Assembly: GCA_038741495.1 (NCBI GenBank)
Contig: JAVYKX010000001.1
Location: forward strand, 1 to 54,917
Direction of reading: 5' to 3'
Length of the DNA: 54,917 nucleotides
DNA from: Thermofilum sp.
Lineage (GTDB): Archaea; Thermoproteota; Thermoprotei; Thermofilales; Thermofilaceae
The position numbers and the translations under genes are program-made. Every line of letters starts with the position of its first letter. The first letter of the stretch is position 1. Below are positions 7,718 through 17,715 of the stretch, piece after piece. The notes under the pieces were generated by a model. It had not been told where the DNA came from and did not search any database. It saw only the letters and a list, made by a program, of their open reading frames with translations.

Positions 7718-9646
7718 TTATACCACCCTTACACTTTCTGCGTTCTTGGGTGCTATTACCTCAGCTTTAAAGTCGAATTTCTTTCGGAACCACTCGCTCG
7801 TCAAGTAGCTTCGGAACTCAGCAATTTTACTACTCTCGCCGTGATTGAGTACCACTAGCCTGGGTGAGGGCTCCATTCGTCTTAAAAAGTTCTCCAACTG
7901 CCGCCTATCGCTGTGCCCCGAGAACCCTTCAAGCCTGTAGACCTGCATCTGTAGCTCTACTGTGGCAACGCGCCCTGTGTCTTCAACAAAGGAGAGTTTT
8001 CTCAACCCCTGCAAGATCTTTCTACCTAGAGTCCCCTCCGCCTGGTAGCTTACGAAGACGAGGCTGCTATTCGCGTCGCTTGCAAGCAGCCTGAGGTAGT
8101 CTAGCACAGGGCCGCCGGTGAGCATGCCTGAGGTTGCCAGAATTATGCTTGGGCGCTTGCTCACCACCTCCTCTCTCTCCTCTCCGCGTATCACGTGTAC
8201 GTTCTCATACGTGAAGGGGCTCTCACCGCTGTAGACGAGCTTCCTGATCTCTGCGGATAAGTGCTCGGGAAACGCCATGTGCACCGCGGATACTTCGTCC
8301 ACCATCCCCTCTATGAATATAGGCAGCTGGGGCAGAAGATTCTTCTTCATTAGGTTAATAAGCCCCACCAGGACTTCCTGTGCTCTACCGACTGCCAGAA
8401 CCGGTATTAGAACAACCCCTCCTTTCTCGGCAGTATCTTTAACTATTTTAGCTAGATCGAGCAGCGAGTCCTCCTCGCTGGGGAGGACATCGTTCTTGCT
8501 TCCGTAGGTCGTCTCCATGATCAGTACTTCTGCGCGCGGGAACTTGCTGTGCGCCGGATCGAGGAGTAGAGTTCGTGCATACTTCATATCGCCCGTGTAT
8601 ACTACGTTCACGAGCCCCTCTCCAATGTGTAGGTGCGCCATGGCGGAGCCCAGTATGTGACCAGCTCTGTACAGGGTTAGCCGAACACCTGGAGCGATGT
8701 CGGTTACCTCCCCGTATGAGAGCGTGTAAGCGTTGAGAAGCACAGAGTTTACCTCCCGCATGGAGTAGAGTTCGCGCTTCCCCTCTCGGCTGGAGACCTT
8801 GATGTAATCCTCGTAGAGGAGCTTGATGAGGTGGAGCGTTGGCTCGGTCATGTACACGGGACCCTTGTAGCCGTACTTGTAGAGAAGGGGTAGGGCACCG
8901 CAGTGGTCTAAGTGGGCATGCGTAATAATCACCGCGTCCAGAGAGTCGACATCAAACTCCGGCAGGTCGAAGAGCGGAAGCTCATCTCTCTCGTTTGTCG
9001 GCTTGAGCCCAGCATCGAGGAGAATATTGGACTCGGGCGTCTGGACGAGGAGAGCGCTTCTGCCAACTTCCTGGAATGCTCCTAGGGCTACCAACCTGAC
9101 ACGGTCAATCTCAAAAAGCGGCTTCCTGTATATTCTATCTCCCAGCCTGTGCAGAATCTTTTTACGTTCCTCGGAGTTTGCTCTGTACAGGTCGCGAAGA
9201 TCCTGGATAGTTCTACAGCGCACTGGCAAACTTCGCACAACTTTAGGGTACCAGAGAGTTTCGATGAATATCTCCTGAACCAGCGCTGGGTCAAGTTTCT
9301 CAGGTGCTAGGACTTCTATCTCAACTTCTCCCGTCACTTCGTTGAAGTGTATATCTCGTAGGCCGACCTCGCTAGGTATCTTCTGCTTGATGATTTCCCT
9401 CGTCTCTTTCTCCTCCCTTCTCAGCTCAGGATCTCCTCTGACGACCAGTCTCTTCTTTATGGCCTTGGCTATCTTCTTCACCAGCTCGCCATCGTTTTCC
9501 AGGAAAACCCTGGGGTTTCGAGTGTAGATGACTACTTTGGCTCCTTCGAAGTCTACTCCCACTATGCCAGCAGTGGGAGGGACGTTGCTAAAGATACCTT
9601 CACGTACTTCCTTGACTGCCTCCCAGATATCCTCCAACCTTGACAC
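7718..9646 (-). CDS. aCPSF1/FttA: KH-domain beta-CASP ribonuclease, transcription terminator
   Basis: Archaeal CPSF73 relative that cuts RNA 3' ends and terminates transcription. The 642-residue protein has an N-terminal KH region (about 1-145) with GVRLTL-type spacing before the metallo-beta-lactamase core. Motifs are HAHLDHCGALP, RAGHILGSA, YTGDMKYA, ETTYGSKN, and C-terminal GFSGHSDRRQL and LNHGES. All zinc ligands appear present. The start is GTG at 9646, but GAGGTG lies over it and TTG at 9637 has better spacing. It precedes the endonuclease and PUA genes on the same strand, an RNA-processing group. Confidence 0.95.
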   Translation of the reverse strand: MSRLEDIWEAVKEVREGIFSNVPPTAGIVGVDFEGAKVVIYTRNPRVFLENDGELVKKIAKAIKKRLVVRGDPELRREEKETREIIKQKIPSEVGLRDIHFNEVTGEVEIEVLAPEKLDPALVQEIFIETLWYPKVVRSLPVRCRTIQDLRDLYRANSEERKKILHRLGDRIYRKPLFEIDRVRLVALGAFQEVGRSALLVQTPESNILLDAGLKPTNERDELPLFDLPEFDVDSLDAVIITHAHLDHCGALPLLYKYGYKGPVYMTEPTLHLIKLLYEDYIKVSSREGKRELYSMREVNSVLLNAYTLSYGEVTDIAPGVRLTLYRAGHILGSAMAHLHIGEGLVNVVYTGDMKYARTLLLDPAHSKFPRAEVLIMETTYGSKNDVLPSEEDSLLDLAKIVKDTAEKGGVVLIPVLAVGRAQEVLVGLINLMKKNLLPQLPIFIEGMVDEVSAVHMAFPEHLSAEIRKLVYSGESPFTYENVHVIRGEEREEVVSKRPSIILATSGMLTGGPVLDYLRLLASDANSSLVFVSYQAEGTLGRKILQGLRKLSFVEDTGRVATVELQMQVYRLEGFSGHSDRRQLENFLRRMEPSPRLVVLNHGESSKIAEFRSYLTSEWFRKKFDFKAEVIAPKNAESVRVV

Positions 9647-9706
9647 CTCAGAAAAGTGCTGATGAACTGCGAGTTTGCGAGTAGTTGCGTGGTAATATAT
9701 CTTGCC

Positions 9707-10303
9707 TTATCTCTGAGTAAAGTACCTTATCCCTTCACTGCTTACTACTGCTATGTCCACTCCTTCACCACTACCAGGGTCTCTCGATAGCGCCGCTCGC
9801 ACCGCTTTCGCAGCAAGCTCGACAGCTTCTTCGACGGAAATATTCTCGCGGTAACCGCTCTCGAGAACAGATATCGCGAAGGGGGAGCCAGAGCCTGAAG
9901 CGGTGAATTTCTCCCGGGTTACAGAGCCTAAAAGGTCAACTAAGTACAGAGATGGACCCTCGCTGTCAACACCGCCCACGAGCATCTCTACGGCCAGAAT
10001 TGGTCTATAGCTGAAGAGAATCAGAGACGCTAGGTTCGCGATGCTCCTAATAGGCATGGGCTCACCCAGCACCGTGCTGTAGTACCGTGCTTCGGCTCGC
10101 AGCCGATCAACAAGCTGCTGGGCATCACCAACCGTGCCAGCTATCGTCACGGCTGCATGTCTATCCACTTCGAGTATCTTTCTCACATCCTTGCTCGCTA
10201 TGTAGTACCCGCTTGTTGCTCTCTTGTCGGCAGCCAAAACTACGAAGCTAGGTCCCGCTAGCCCGATTGTTGTAGTACCTTTAAAGGGCTCAAATCTCTG
10301 CAT
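9707..10303 (-). CDS. psmB: Proteasome beta subunit
   Basis: Threonine protease subunit of the 20S proteasome. From ATG at 10303 the propeptide is MQRFEPFKG and cleavage exposes Thr10 (TTTIGL). Later motifs are [14 protein letters not shown] with the conserved lysine, [14 protein letters not shown] and [14 protein letters not shown] longer frame to 10429 exists, but the TATA box at 10337-10345 lies inside it and points to 10303. The protein has 198 residues, normal for the family. It works with Cdc48, encoded 1.6 kb further. Confidence 0.95.
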   Translation of the reverse strand: MQRFEPFKGTTTIGLAGPSFVVLAADKRATSGYYIASKDVRKILEVDRHAAVTIAGTVGDAQQLVDRLRAEARYYSTVLGEPMPIRSIANLASLILFSYRPILAVEMLVGGVDSEGPSLYLVDLLGSVTREKFTASGSGSPFAISVLESGYRENISVEEAVELAAKAVRAALSRDPGSGEGVDIAVVSSEGIRYFTQR

Positions 10304-10336
10304 AGCTGTTCTACGGATCGAATTGGGGGATGGGTG

Positions 10337-10345
10337 GATAAATAC
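10337..10345 (-). promoter_or_regulatory. TATA box of psmB
   Basis: Minus-strand GTATTTATC is centred about 37 bases before the ATG at 10303, giving a leader of about 10 bases. It decides against the upstream in-frame start. Confidence 0.6.
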
Positions 10346-10540
10346 GCACTGCTGTACCGGGTTCCCCCCTGCTCTGCCGACCTCATGCTCTTCGCGGTTT
10401 TTCGGCGGCTCTAGCCGATGCTTCTGCACGCTTATTGAAAATTTTTCGAAGCTCTGGGCCTAACCTTTAATTTAAGCGTTAATTGATGGGCTAGACCTCG
10501 ATAATACCAAATCATTTTAACTTCTTTCGCACTTATCAGC

Positions 10541-11020
10541 GTGGGCAGGATGGGTAGAAGGGCTCTCTCAATGGTCACAGAGCCTTTCGCGCGTAAAGGA
10601 GCTGTGTTTCAGCCCCTGCTCACCGGGAAATGTCTCTCATGTCAATTCTTCAATGTTTGCATAGGAACGATGCGTCCTTTAGTTAGCTACCGGGTTGTAG
10701 AGGTGAGAAAGCACTTCAACCTATGCCCTGCTCTCTCAGAGAGACTCCAGGTGGTTCTCGTGGAGGAGCTCCCCGTGAGGCTCGTCGTAGAGATCCCTTT
10801 TGTAGCTCCCGGCGCGGTAATCCAGTACAGGAAGCCGAACTGCCCCGATATTCCAGCCTGCGACACTGTAAGCGTTGGTGATGGGGAGAGAATAAGGCTT
10901 CTACAGGGCCTGCAGAGGATTCGCGAGAGATTGTGGCTTGTTGAAGCAGAGCTACTCGACCCTCCCTCTCCACGGCTCTGGCTACTCGCTAAGCAGAAGC
11001 TTCTCCGCCGCTCGAGCTAG
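10541..11020 (+). CDS. UPF0179 family protein
   Basis: A 159-residue archaeal protein of unknown function. The family pattern is clear: FARKGAVFQPL, CLSCQFFNVC, YRVVEVRKHFNLCP, IQYRKPNCPDIPAC. The conserved cysteines suggest metal binding, which is inference. The frame opens with GTG at 10541, about 25 bases after ATCATTTTAACTT, so a leaderless start is plausible. ATG at 10550 is the alternative. The 3' end overlaps the convergent FKBP gene by 32 bases. Confidence 0.82.
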   Translation: MGRMGRRALSMVTEPFARKGAVFQPLLTGKCLSCQFFNVCIGTMRPLVSYRVVEVRKHFNLCPALSERLQVVLVEELPVRLVVEIPFVAPGAVIQYRKPNCPDIPACDTVSVGDGERIRLLQGLQRIRERLWLVEAELLDPPSPRLWLLAKQKLLRRSS

Positions 11021-11750
11021 CTTTCTCACTCTGGGACTGCGCTGCCTGAGCTTCATCTTCAGCCTTCCCGATCCTCTCCTCCTCTACTAGGCGGATGACT
11101 GTTATCCCGCTGAAGTATTTTTCAAGGTCCCTGATGAATCCGCTTAACAGGATGTGAGCGTTGCTGTAAGCAAAAATGGCTAGAGGAACCTTAATTTCCG
11201 CAGTATTGCCCTGCAAGCTTACCGATACCCGCTCGCGGGGTAATCCCCGGAACCATCTCCGCAACAGTTCTACTATCTTCTCGGAATCTTCGCGAAGTAC
11301 CTTCCTAACTGCAAGCTTAGCTTTCACTTTCTTTCCTGCGTAAGGGTTGTTGAAGTCCACTGTTACTCTCCCAGCCCCCACCCTGATTATGCGTCCGCGT
11401 CGCCCCTCAATCTCAATCTCTTCTCCTACTCTCGGCACCACGCCTCTGCTGCTCAGCTCCTTAGCTGGGAGAATTATTACGTTTCTCGGATCTCTTTCTC
11501 CGAAGGCGTCACGCGGCTCGAGCACAATCTCCCTAGCTTCACCCTCTTTCATGCCGCTGAGAGCCTCCTCTATCGCTTGGAGCAATCTTCCCTCACCGAG
11601 TATTACCAGCTCAGGCTCGCTTTCGCCCGCAGCCTCTTCCCCCCTCTCGGAGCTCGTTGTAACGATTACCCTCTCACCGGTCTCTTCGAGCACGCTGAGC
11701 GTGTAGTCTACTAAGAGGAAGTCACCCTTCGCAGCGCCTTGCCCGCTCAT
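10989..11750 (-). CDS. FKBP-type peptidyl-prolyl isomerase, SlyD-like
   Basis: Prolyl isomerase and chaperone. From ATG at 11750 the 253-residue protein begins MSGQGAAKGDFLLVDYTL. FKBP elements: EALSGMKEGEAREIVLEP, DAFGERDPRNV, an insert-in-flap segment, and VTVDFNNPYAGKKVKAK, which matches the DFNHPLAGK motif of SlyD. A C-terminal domain of about 100 residues (after LREDSEKIVELL) is longer than in bacterial SlyD and ends in a low-complexity Ser/Glu/Ala tail. A TTG start at 11777 would add nine residues. Confidence 0.88.
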   Translation of the reverse strand: MSGQGAAKGDFLLVDYTLSVLEETGERVIVTTSSERGEEAAGESEPELVILGEGRLLQAIEEALSGMKEGEAREIVLEPRDAFGERDPRNVIILPAKELSSRGVVPRVGEEIEIEGRRGRIIRVGAGRVTVDFNNPYAGKKVKAKLAVRKVLREDSEKIVELLRRWFRGLPRERVSVSLQGNTAEIKVPLAIFAYSNAHILLSGFIRDLEKYFSGITVIRLVEEERIGKAEDEAQAAQSQSEKASSSGGEASA

Positions 11751-11840
11751 TTCCGATCGCTTGTGCTTCTCTGACAATTACCTTTTTGTACTTTACTTCG
11801 GACGCTTCGCGCACCTGGTAGCGCGGGGGTGAAAGCATAC

Positions 11841-11848
11841 TATTTATA
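11841..11848 (+). promoter_or_regulatory. TATA box of cdc48
   Basis: TATTTATA lies 43-50 bases before the ATG at 11891. The predicted leader of about 20 bases contains GGTGAGG, a ribosome-binding site 4 bases before the ATG. Confidence 0.6.
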
Positions 11849-11890
11849 GGAGCTGCAATCTCACAAGAAACAGCGGTTCTGGTGAGGTAG

Positions 11891-14086
<2,196 letters not shown>

Positions 14087-14091
14087 AATGT

Positions 14092-14316
14092 ATGTGCGAG
14101 ATCTACTCAGTGATCCTTTACGAGCTGAAGAGAAACGGCGGCTCCATGAACGAGAAAGAGCTCTACGAAGCGGTTGCTAAGCGTCTAGAGGATTTCGAGA
14201 TCGAGCTGACGCCCAGAGACTTAAACAAAGCTTTACTTGTGTTAGAAGCGCGCGGGTTGATCACAGTTGCCGTGTTAAAAAAGAATATGAGGATGGTTAA
14301 GCTACTTTCTGCATGA
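14092..14316 (+). CDS. Small winged-helix-like protein, unknown
   Basis: From ATG at 14092 the 74-residue protein is predicted to be mostly helical with a winged-helix pattern: SVILYELKRNGGSMNEKELY, then LTPRDLNKALLVLEARGLI, then a short wing VAVLKKNMRMVKLL. Such small proteins often act as DNA-binding factors or as subunits of larger machines, but no family is recognised. A GTG at 14083 overlaps the cdc48 stop, so translation may be coupled. It is followed after 6 bases by FEN1. Confidence 0.65.
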   Translation: MCEIYSVILYELKRNGGSMNEKELYEAVAKRLEDFEIELTPRDLNKALLVLEARGLITVAVLKKNMRMVKLLSA

Positions 14317-14322
14317 GGTGCT

Positions 14323-15360
14323 GTGGGGGTCAACCTCCGGGAGCTAGCAGAGCCTGTCACTACCGAGATACCTTTGGAGCAGCTTTCCGGCCGAGTCGTA
14401 GCTCTTGATGCTTATAACATGCTCTACCAGTTTCTAGCTACCATTAGGCAGAAAGACGGAACCCCGCTGATGGACTCTAAAGGAAATATCACAAGCCATC
14501 TCAACGGTCTTTTCTACCGGACCGCGAACTTCATCGAGCTCGGGATAAAGGTGGTCTACGTTTTCGATGGAAAACCTCCTGAGCTGAAAGCGAAAGAGCT
14601 TGAGAGAAGGTACAGGCTACGTGCCGAAGCAGAGCAAAAGTACTTGGAGGCTCTAGAGCGGGGAGAAGTTGAGGAAGCCCGCATTTACGCTCAGCAGGCT
14701 AGCAGGCTCACGACATCTATGGTCGAAGATGCTAAGAAGCTGCTATCATACATGGGAGTGCCGGTGGTTCAAGCCCCCAGCGAGGGAGAAGCGCAAGCAG
14801 CCTTCATGACTATTAAGGGTGATGCTTGGGCTGCGGGAAGCCAAGACTACGACTCTCTTCTATTCGGAGGGCGAAGGCTTGTTAGGAACCTCGGGATAAC
14901 CGGGAAAAGGAAGCTTCCTAGGAAGGATGTCTACGTCGAGGTGAAGCCGGAGCTTATCGAGCTCGAGAAGCTACTCGGCGAGTACGGAATAACGAGAGAG
15001 CAGCTAGTCGTGATTGGGATCCTCGTGGGCACTGACTACGCGCCTGAAGGTGTTAAGGGTATCGGTGCTAAGAGAGCCTTGAAGCTTGTCAAGGAGCTGA
15101 AAACACCCGATAGAGTTTTCAAAGCTGTGGAGTGGACTCACGATGTACCTCCTGAGAAGATTTTAGAGTGGTTTCTCCATCCGGAGGTCACTAGCGAGTA
15201 CCGGCTCGAGTGGAGAGAGCCCGATGGAGAGAAGATACACAAGCTCCTCGTTGATGAGCACGACTTCTCTCCTGAAAGAGTTGAGAACGCTGTTCAGCGT
15301 TTAGAGAAAGCCTTCAAAACGCACTTCCGTCAGACTTCTCTTGAAAGCTGGTTCACGTAG
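14323..15360 (+). CDS. fen: Flap endonuclease 1
   Basis: Structure-specific nuclease that removes 5' flaps during Okazaki maturation and repair. The 345-residue protein has the N domain ([27 protein letters not shown]), the internal domain with acidic metal ligands ([23 protein letters not shown]) and [18 protein letters not shown], the helix-hairpin-helix region. The C-terminus QTSLESWF is a textbook PCNA-binding box. The GTG start lies 3 bases after GAGGTG. It forms an operon with the small winged-helix gene and DUF371. Confidence 0.96.
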   Translation: MGVNLRELAEPVTTEIPLEQLSGRVVALDAYNMLYQFLATIRQKDGTPLMDSKGNITSHLNGLFYRTANFIELGIKVVYVFDGKPPELKAKELERRYRLRAEAEQKYLEALERGEVEEARIYAQQASRLTTSMVEDAKKLLSYMGVPVVQAPSEGEAQAAFMTIKGDAWAAGSQDYDSLLFGGRRLVRNLGITGKRKLPRKDVYVEVKPELIELEKLLGEYGITREQLVVIGILVGTDYAPEGVKGIGAKRALKLVKELKTPDRVFKAVEWTHDVPPEKILEWFLHPEVTSEYRLEWREPDGEKIHKLLVDEHDFSPERVENAVQRLEKAFKTHFRQTSLESWFT

Positions 15361-15361
15361 T

Positions 15362-15838
15362 ATGGATAACCTCATCGCTGTCGATCGATTAGAGGCGAGA
15401 GGTCACCCCAACATCAGAGCTACTCACAAGTCCACGCTTGAAATAACGCGGGATCAAACCCTCACACTACGTGGCGACTGCATAATAGCTGTTGCAGCTA
15501 CCAAGGCGGCCGCCGACCTCCATCCGCAGCTTAAGCAGGCGATAAGGTCAGGTGAGAGAATAACTCTCCTCTTTATCGCGGAGGAGCCGGGCTTGGTTGA
15601 AACCGTAACAGGGAGGGGGCACTCCGCGCTTACTTTAGAAGACTCAAAATCCATAGTGGTGAGGAGAAGCTCCTATGTCGATAGCCGAACAATAGCTGTT
15701 AACGCTGATAAAGCTGCCTGGAACATAGACCGAAAGCTTGTAGCTTACTTGAAGCAGCCTGATGCAACTCTCAAAGTGTACATAGTGGTGCATAGAGGCG
15801 AGTTCAGCCTCGACTTTATTCGCGAGCTTCACATGTGA
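15362..15838 (+). CDS. DUF371 family protein
   Basis: Conserved archaeal protein of 158 residues with no known function. The pattern ARGHPNIRATHKSTLEIT, LTLRGDCIIAVAATKAA and GRGHSALTLEDSKSIVVRRS is typical of DUF371. The start ATG at 15362 overlaps the end of the FEN1 gene region by a single-base gap, so translation is probably coupled. Conservation next to a replication nuclease hints at a DNA or nucleotide role, but that is only context. Confidence 0.8.
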   Translation: MDNLIAVDRLEARGHPNIRATHKSTLEITRDQTLTLRGDCIIAVAATKAAADLHPQLKQAIRSGERITLLFIAEEPGLVETVTGRGHSALTLEDSKSIVVRRSSYVDSRTIAVNADKAAWNIDRKLVAYLKQPDATLKVYIVVHRGEFSLDFIRELHM

Positions 15839-15856
15839 AGCTTTAAGAAAAGTTGG

Positions 15857-15970
15857 CGCCCCGGCCGGGAGTTCCGCCGGTTTAAGTTCCCGGTTTCGAA
15901 CCCGGGTTCTGCGGCTCGACAGGCCGCCACTCCAGGGGCTAGCCTTCCTGGACCACTAGACGACCGGGGC
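15857..15970 (-). tRNA. tRNA-Asp (GTC) with two introns
   Basis: The acceptor GCCCCGG/CCGGGGC and anticodon arm GCGGC-CTGTCGA-GCCGC give anticodon GTC. Intron 1 (15930-15945, 16 nt) lies between positions 24 and 25; CCAG/CTGG is the central helix with bulges GA|A and AG|T. Intron 2 (15871-15894, 24 nt) lies in the T-loop between 59 and 60; TTCG/CGGA is the central helix with bulges AA|A and AC|T. The discriminator is G and CCA is encoded (15854-15856). Both introns are at non-canonical sites. Confidence 0.92.
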
Positions 15971-16017
15971 CCAGCTCCTTCTCAACTAGCGGTAGACTTA
16001 TACTTTTCTTCGGGAAA

Positions 16018-16140
16018 GGCAGAAGTTGCGATGCATAAAAATAATTTATTTTTTATAATTATCAAAGTTAAATTGTAAAAATCATTTCAAAAAATAAAAA
16101 ATTAACGAAAGCATTAAATTACATAAAGGTAAAACTTCAT
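16018..16140. other. AT-rich island between tRNA-Asp and tRNA-Ile
   Basis: About 120 bases with very few G or C, with runs such as AAAAATAATTTATTTTTTAT, stand out in an otherwise GC-rich window. No open frame of note and no tRNA or obvious guide RNA lies in it. A 12-bp palindrome CTACCATGGTAG follows near 16157. Possible roles are a DNA-unwinding element or strong promoter region for tRNA-Ile; neither can be decided here. Confidence 0.6.
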
Positions 16141-16239
16141 TCGTGACGTACTTTCTCTACCATGGTAGGGTAGTCTTCGACCTCCAATCGCGAAGTCCTT
16201 TTGCGAAAAATTCAAAAGAAACTAGGAGAAGGAGCAATG

Positions 16240-16328
16240 GGGCCCGTGGCTCAGCCAGGTAGAGCCGGTGCACCTAAAGCACCCGGCTGATAACCGGGGG
16301 GTCCCGGGTTCAAATCCCGGCGGGCCCA
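16240..16328 (+). tRNA. tRNA-Ile (GAT) with a 15-nt intron
   Basis: The acceptor GGGCCCG/CGGGCCC and anticodon arm CCCGG-CTGATAA-CCGGG give GAT. Fifteen extra bases sit at the D-stem. The bulge-helix-bulge fit (AGGT/ACCT central helix, bulges AG|A and AA|A) puts the intron at 16263-16277, between positions 22 and 23. Because AGC is repeated, a cut after position 25 gives the same mature tRNA. CCA encoded at 16329-16331. Confidence 0.92.
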
Positions 16329-16507
16329 CCATTGATATTTAACGAAATGTGCTCGTTCACTTGCAAGCAGGTTTAGAGCTCATTTAAGTTATCTAACTTC
16401 ACCGTTTCAGCACAGCGACTGAACCAGAGACGACCCGCACCCAGCTGCCACGGTCGGCTTTTCAGCATGGGCTTGAGGCGCTTGCTGCGCTAAGAAGGAG
16501 AGGTTGG

Positions 16508-16627
16508 TGCGGGGGCCGGGATTCGAACCCGGGCAGGCCGACGCCAGCGGAGCTCTTATCCGCTGCGGATCCTAAGTTTGGGCCGTTTTCGCGACCGCCC
16601 CCTTTGTCCTAGCTCGGGCACCCCCGC
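16508..16627 (-). tRNA. tRNA-Leu (TAG) with two introns
   Basis: A type II tRNA with long variable arm. The acceptor is GCGGGGG/CCCCCGC. Intron 1 (16578-16594, 17 nt) lies between 30 and 31, with GGGC/GCCC as central helix. Intron 2 (16553-16570, 18 nt) lies at the canonical 37/38 site, with anticodon stem GCGGA/TCCGC, central helix CTTA/TAAG and bulges GG|A and AG|C. Mature loop CTTAGGC gives anticodon TAG. CCA is encoded at 16505-16507. Confidence 0.92.
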
Positions 16628-16687
16628 ACTTCGGGAGAATTTACCAGTAGAAGTTTAAATCTTCTCCGCTAGGTGTGAGGGGTGAGG

Positions 16688-16957
16688 CTAGACGCCTTCG
16701 ATTCTCTTGATATACTCCTCTTCGTCGGTAACCGTGAGCTCTTGTCTTAAGCTCAGCTGTTGCTCGATTTTCCTCTGTCTTCTCACGAGCTTGGTTACGT
16801 ACCCGGCTATCTGGTTTCGAAGAGTTTTTGAGGGTATTTCTGCCACCTGCATTAGAACCTCTTTATTGTGTTCAAAGTCGTCTGTGAATAGGTTCGCGTA
16901 TCTCACGAGCATCTCCCTTGCCGTTCTTTTAACCAGCTTTATTCTTACATTACCCAT
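16688..16957 (-). CDS. rps17e: Ribosomal protein eS17
   Basis: Small-subunit ribosomal protein, 89 residues from ATG at 16957. MGNVRIKLVKRTAREMLVRY, DDFEHNKEV and IPSKTLRNQIAGYVTKLVRR match archaeal eS17. The tail (residues after RRQRKIEQQL) is somewhat longer than in many relatives. An in-frame start at 16975 would add MKSGFS but does not fit the family. It is divergent from the histone gene. Confidence 0.93.
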   Translation of the reverse strand: MGNVRIKLVKRTAREMLVRYANLFTDDFEHNKEVLMQVAEIPSKTLRNQIAGYVTKLVRRQRKIEQQLSLRQELTVTDEEEYIKRIEGV

Positions 16958-17091
16958 GCTGAACCCGCTCTTCACGACAGCCTGATGGTAAATAAGTTTT
17001 CGCGAGGGACGAGCGTCTCTCGAAATACAATTTCTCTTTTGACCACACAGAGAGAGGATAACTTTTTTTATTCCTACTACTAAGTAGCTTG

Positions 17092-17379
17092 ATGACGCAG
17101 AAGCCGTCTTCGAGAAGAAAAGACCATGAAATCCCTCTCGCTCCTTTGGACAGGATACTTCACCAGGCCGGAGCCGAGCGTGTCAGCGAAGAAGCGGCGA
17201 TGGTGCTCAGAGACTTCCTGGAGAAGCTAGCACGAGAAATAGCTAGAGAGTCTGTAGAGGCCTCCAGACACGCCGAGAGGAAGACTGTCACAGAGGAGGA
17301 TGTGAAGTTTGCTATAAGCAGGGTGCAGAGGGTTCTGTGCGCGAACCTCGAGATCGCGGCACTCACCCGTGAGAAGTAG
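17092..17379 (+). CDS. Archaeal histone with N-terminal basic tail
   Basis: DNA-wrapping chromatin protein of 95 residues. The histone fold starts at IPLAPLDRILHQAGAERVS, continues through the long central helix (AAMVLRDFLEKLAREIARES) and ends at KTVTEEDVKFAISRV. Unlike tail-less euryarchaeal histones it has about 14 residues before the fold (MTQKPSSRRKDHE) and about 15 after it. The ATG at 17092 is preferred; TTG at 17089 adds one residue. An A/T element CTTTTTTTATT at 17062-17072 suggests a leaderless transcript. Confidence 0.93.
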   Translation: MTQKPSSRRKDHEIPLAPLDRILHQAGAERVSEEAAMVLRDFLEKLAREIARESVEASRHAERKTVTEEDVKFAISRVQRVLCANLEIAALTREK

Positions 17380-17436
17380 CAGCCCAGAAACCGTGCTACG
17401 AAAAAGCTAAAAGGAGGGGCGGTGGTTCCCCACGCG

Positions 17437-17530
17437 GCCGGGGTAGCTCAGCCAGGTGGAGCATCCGGCTGTTAACCGAGTAGAGCGGGAGGAGACCGGA
17501 GGGTCCCGGGTTCAAATCCCGGCCCCGGCG
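17437..17530 (+). tRNA. tRNA-Asn (GTT) with a 20-nt intron
   Basis: The acceptor GCCGGGG/CCCCGGC and anticodon arm TCCGG-CTGTTAA-CCGGA give GTT. Twenty extra bases are placed at the canonical 37/38 site (17475-17494), bounded by bulges TA|A and AG|A and an inner CCG/CGG helix. The central helix is weak. Because ACCG is repeated, the exact ends are ambiguous over four bases but the product is the same. CCA encoded at 17531-17533. Confidence 0.9.
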
Positions 17531-17715
17531 CCACTTCCCTTCTTCACGCTTTTAACCTGTTTTTCGCAATAGAAGGTGTACTGCAGAGCTCTTCTTCCGA
17601 TCTCTGGAGTGCTCGAGAGCTGTAGTACGTTTGTAGGATAGTTGAGTTATCCGGCGGTGTCAACGAATCACGAAATTTCTTGCGAAGCGCCGTGTTAGCT
17701 CCAGGTGAGAAGAAA

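Noticed and set aside
9659-9716. C/D-box-like sRNA (TGATGA to CTGA) between aCPSF1 and psmB
   Set aside because: Only outer boxes are present, no inner C'/D' pair, and the end overlaps the psmB stop region.
9707-10429. Proteasome beta with 42 extra N-terminal residues
   Set aside because: The TATA box lies inside the extra part and the family starts at the short propeptide.
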